A DNA stretch of 7,752 bases. Source: BOG-1184 sp049514575. Lineage in GTDB: Bacteria; Fibrobacterota; Chitinivibrionia; Chitinivibrionales; Chitinispirillaceae. Where the stretch lies: assembly GCA_049514575.1 (NCBI GenBank), contig JBEKUX010000090.1, forward strand, positions 1 through 7,752, given 5' to 3'. Below the pieces are notes generated by a model. The model was not told the origin of the DNA and searched no databases. It saw nothing but the letters and a program-made list of their open reading frames with translations. Every line of letters begins with the position of its first letter. The stretch's first letter is position 1. A program made the translations under genes and the position numbers. Shown here in pieces: positions 6,431 through 7,752 of this stretch.

Positions 6431-7327
6431 TTACCTCTTTTTCAACAGAAGCATAATTCCGCCCTGGGCGTTGGGAAGTTTTTGATTGTCCGGAACATTG
6501 TCATAGAATCCAGGAATCGAATAAGCAATTTTTAAATTTGCAACTGCCGTTTTTTCGCATTTTTTGCCGTGCAGAGAATATCCTTCACCCGCTATGGAAA
6601 ACCCCTCGATCATCTTTTTAATCCGACCATCATTATATATTCTATGGAGATTGTAAACTACGGTTGGTGCTCCATACGGCAGCGTAAGAACGACATATCC
6701 TCCCGACCTGAGTATCCGGTGCACCTCCCGCATCTCCTTGATATCGCCGTCAGGATCAATCGGATCACCCCATCTTCCCAGGCCGACGTGCTCAAAGGTA
6801 GAGATTGATACCACGACATCAACACTCTCAGTTGCCAAAGGCGTATGGAGGCAGTTTCCTTTAAGATATTCAACATTATACTTAGATGAGGCGCAATGAT
6901 TCACCACGTCAACTGACAAAATCTTGCTGCCCGGTATTTGCAACAACATCAACAATTTTGTTGACCAGGCGTTTCCGCCGCCGATATCGACAATAAGATC
7001 CTTTTTTTCTATTTTTTCCGTGATACATTCTGCCATGAAGGGATATTCAAGTTTGCGTAAATGGTCGTCCCGAGCAAACATCCGATGCAAATACGCTGTA
7101 ATCGAACCAAGGTCTACCCGGCCTGACTGTGCAATAATTTCTTTTGTCATTGCATCGACTTCGGCGTCATTTTCCGCTTCTTTCGATCGCATGCCCAACA
7201 GCCTTTTTAACAGAGCTTTAACTGGTCTTCTTTTCCCATCCTCTCGTATATGTACAATTAACGCCGCATCGTTTCCGGCACTGTAATTTTTTGTAAAGAA
7301 CGCCAATTCTTCGTTGCTCAATCTCAT
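6431..7327 (-). CDS. Class I SAM-dependent methyltransferase, DUF268-like
   Basis: 298 residues from ATG 7327. The Rossmann-type AdoMet fold is visible: motif I LIVDIGGGNAWST (111-123), ILSVDVV ending in Asp (136-142), then VDVVVSISTFEHVG (169-182) and EVHRILRSGGYVVLTLPYG (201-219). The stretch EHVGLGRWGDPIDPDGDIKEM (about 179-199) with the later YNLHRIYNDG resembles DUF268-type methyltransferases found in polysaccharide loci; this is family recall, not a search. The N-terminal 100 residues are charged and not recognised. ATG 7327 is chosen because GGAAAG sits 6 nt upstream. A TTG at 7405 in the same frame would add 26 residues but has poorly spaced upstream purines. The gene is 116 nt after the Wzz-like gene and is immediately followed by the flippase. 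A likely role is methylation of a sugar or of the chain end in the exported glycan (inference). Confidence 0.88.
   Translation of the reverse strand: MRLSNEELAFFTKNYSAGNDAALIVHIREDGKRRPVKALLKRLLGMRSKEAENDAEVDAMTKEIIAQSGRVDLGSITAYLHRMFARDDHLRKLEYPFMAECITEKIEKKDLIVDIGGGNAWSTKLLMLLQIPGSKILSVDVVNHCASSKYNVEYLKGNCLHTPLATESVDVVVSISTFEHVGLGRWGDPIDPDGDIKEMREVHRILRSGGYVVLTLPYGAPTVVYNLHRIYNDGRIKKMIEGFSIAGEGYSLHGKKCEKTAVANLKIAYSIPGFYDNVPDNQKLPNAQGGIMLLLKKR
6433..6438 (-). promoter_or_regulatory. Ribosome binding site deciding the TTG start of the flippase
   Basis: AGAGGT on the minus strand, 5 nt before TTG 6425-6427. Its last base is also the first base of the TAA stop of the upstream methyltransferase (6431-6433), which points to translational coupling. 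Confidence 0.7.
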
Positions 7328-7333
7328 TTTTAT

Positions 7334-7339
7334 CTTTCC
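7334..7339 (-). promoter_or_regulatory. Ribosome binding site of the DUF268-like methyltransferase
   Basis: GGAAAG on the minus strand, 6 nt before ATG 7325-7327. It favours this start over the TTG at 7403-7405. Confidence 0.5.
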
Positions 7340-7443
7340 GAGGATGGTAAAAACGATTGTATCAGTAATAAATCTGGAGACCTGGAGAATGCGGTTGCCA
7401 AGCAATCTTTCCGGACGGGAGAAAAGGAACTAGTTGAAACAGG

Positions 7444-7752
7444 TCATTGTCTCTTTCGGGCATTTACCGGAAACAGCTCTTGTTTGATTCGTTCGATGAG
7501 GGACGCGGTTTCCCTTGCTTTGCCCACGGAACCGAACAAATAAATGAAAACCGTGATGAAAGATGTTATAAGAAACATTCCCAGGCCGAAAATAAGCGGG
7601 AACAGCTTTTTTTCCTTGAACTGTTTGTATAGATAAACCGGGTCCACCACCTTGAACGCCTCTTTGCTGACCACCATCTCTTTTTCGATTTCGTTGGCAA
7701 TCAGCCCAAGGATTTTTTCGCGCAGGAGCGGATCCATTACTTTTACCAGCTG
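7444..7752 (-). CDS. Wzz-like chain-length determinant / polysaccharide co-polymerase, C-terminal fragment
   Basis: The frame is open at the right edge, so only the last 102 residues are seen and the true start lies outside the window. An ATG at 7735-7737 is in frame, but the codons before it also read on (QLVKV) and no convincing ribosome binding site precedes it, so I treat it as internal. The visible part has a charged, probably helical segment (MDPLLREKILGLIANEIEKE), then VSKEAFKVVDPVY, which fits the short strand with a DP motif that precedes the last membrane helix in Wzz/GNVR-type proteins. One membrane segment follows (LFPLIFGLGMFLITSFITVFIYLFG) with a short charged cytoplasmic tail of about 27 residues. 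Such inner-membrane proteins set polysaccharide chain length. The tail has no tyrosine-rich cluster or kinase domain. Assignment rests on a short fragment plus the flippase neighbourhood. Confidence 0.6.
   Translation of the reverse strand, partial: QLVKVMDPLLREKILGLIANEIEKEMVVSKEAFKVVDPVYLYKQFKEKKLFPLIFGLGMFLITSFITVFIYLFGSVGKARETASLIERIKQELFPVNARKRQ

Noticed and set aside
7334..7364. Extended -10-like TGATACAAT upstream of the DUF268-like methyltransferase
   Set aside because: There is no acceptable -35 hexamer at 16-18 nt; the hexamer at that distance is CAGGTC. One element alone in AT-rich DNA is not enough.
7374..7389. Short tandem repeat CTGGAGAC/CTGGAGAA
   Set aside because: There are only two copies of about 7 bases, easily chance, with no further structure around them.

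Overview
All recognisable genes lie on the minus strand, so the window is read from right to left. The likely source is a Gram-negative bacterium of the Fibrobacterota / Chitinispirillia type. This is an inference from three things: the leftmost gene looks like the large paralogous lipoprotein family described from Fibrobacter succinogenes (formylglycine-generating-enzyme-like domain followed by WD40-like propeller repeats, TIGR02171 as I recall it); the secreted glycosidase ends in a type IX secretion (T9SS)-like sorting domain; and base composition is moderate. Bacteroidota or a related FCB phylum cannot be excluded.

Right half (7752 to about 3879) is a piece of an extracellular polysaccharide locus. 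In transcription order it holds the C-terminal end of a Wzz-like chain-length/co-polymerase membrane protein cut by the window edge, a class I SAM-dependent methyltransferase of the DUF268-like type, a 506-residue Wzx/MATE-type polysaccharide flippase that begins with TTG and is apparently translationally coupled to the methyltransferase, and an FkbM-family methyltransferase. No glycosyltransferase or polymerase is in view, so the locus must continue to the right.

Left half (3774 to 1) holds two exported proteins. The first is a 714-residue GH29 alpha-L-fucosidase-like protein with a signal peptide, F5/8C carbohydrate-binding modules and a T9SS-like C-terminus. The second is a lipoprotein-like FGE-fold plus beta-propeller protein, open at the left edge, with 509 residues visible.

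The most unusual object is the GH29 protein. Its own C-terminal F5/8C module is interrupted by a second complete F5/8C module in circularly permuted order (C-terminal part first, N-terminal part last). In addition, two histidines that bind fucose in GH29 enzymes are replaced by Cys and Val, although the catalytic Asp and a candidate acid/base Glu remain. The leftmost protein has an FGE fold without the two catalytic cysteines. I see no RNA genes, CRISPR arrays, insertion sequences or long repeats. No stretch over 300 bases lacks a gene; the longest intergenic gaps are about 86 to 116 bases.
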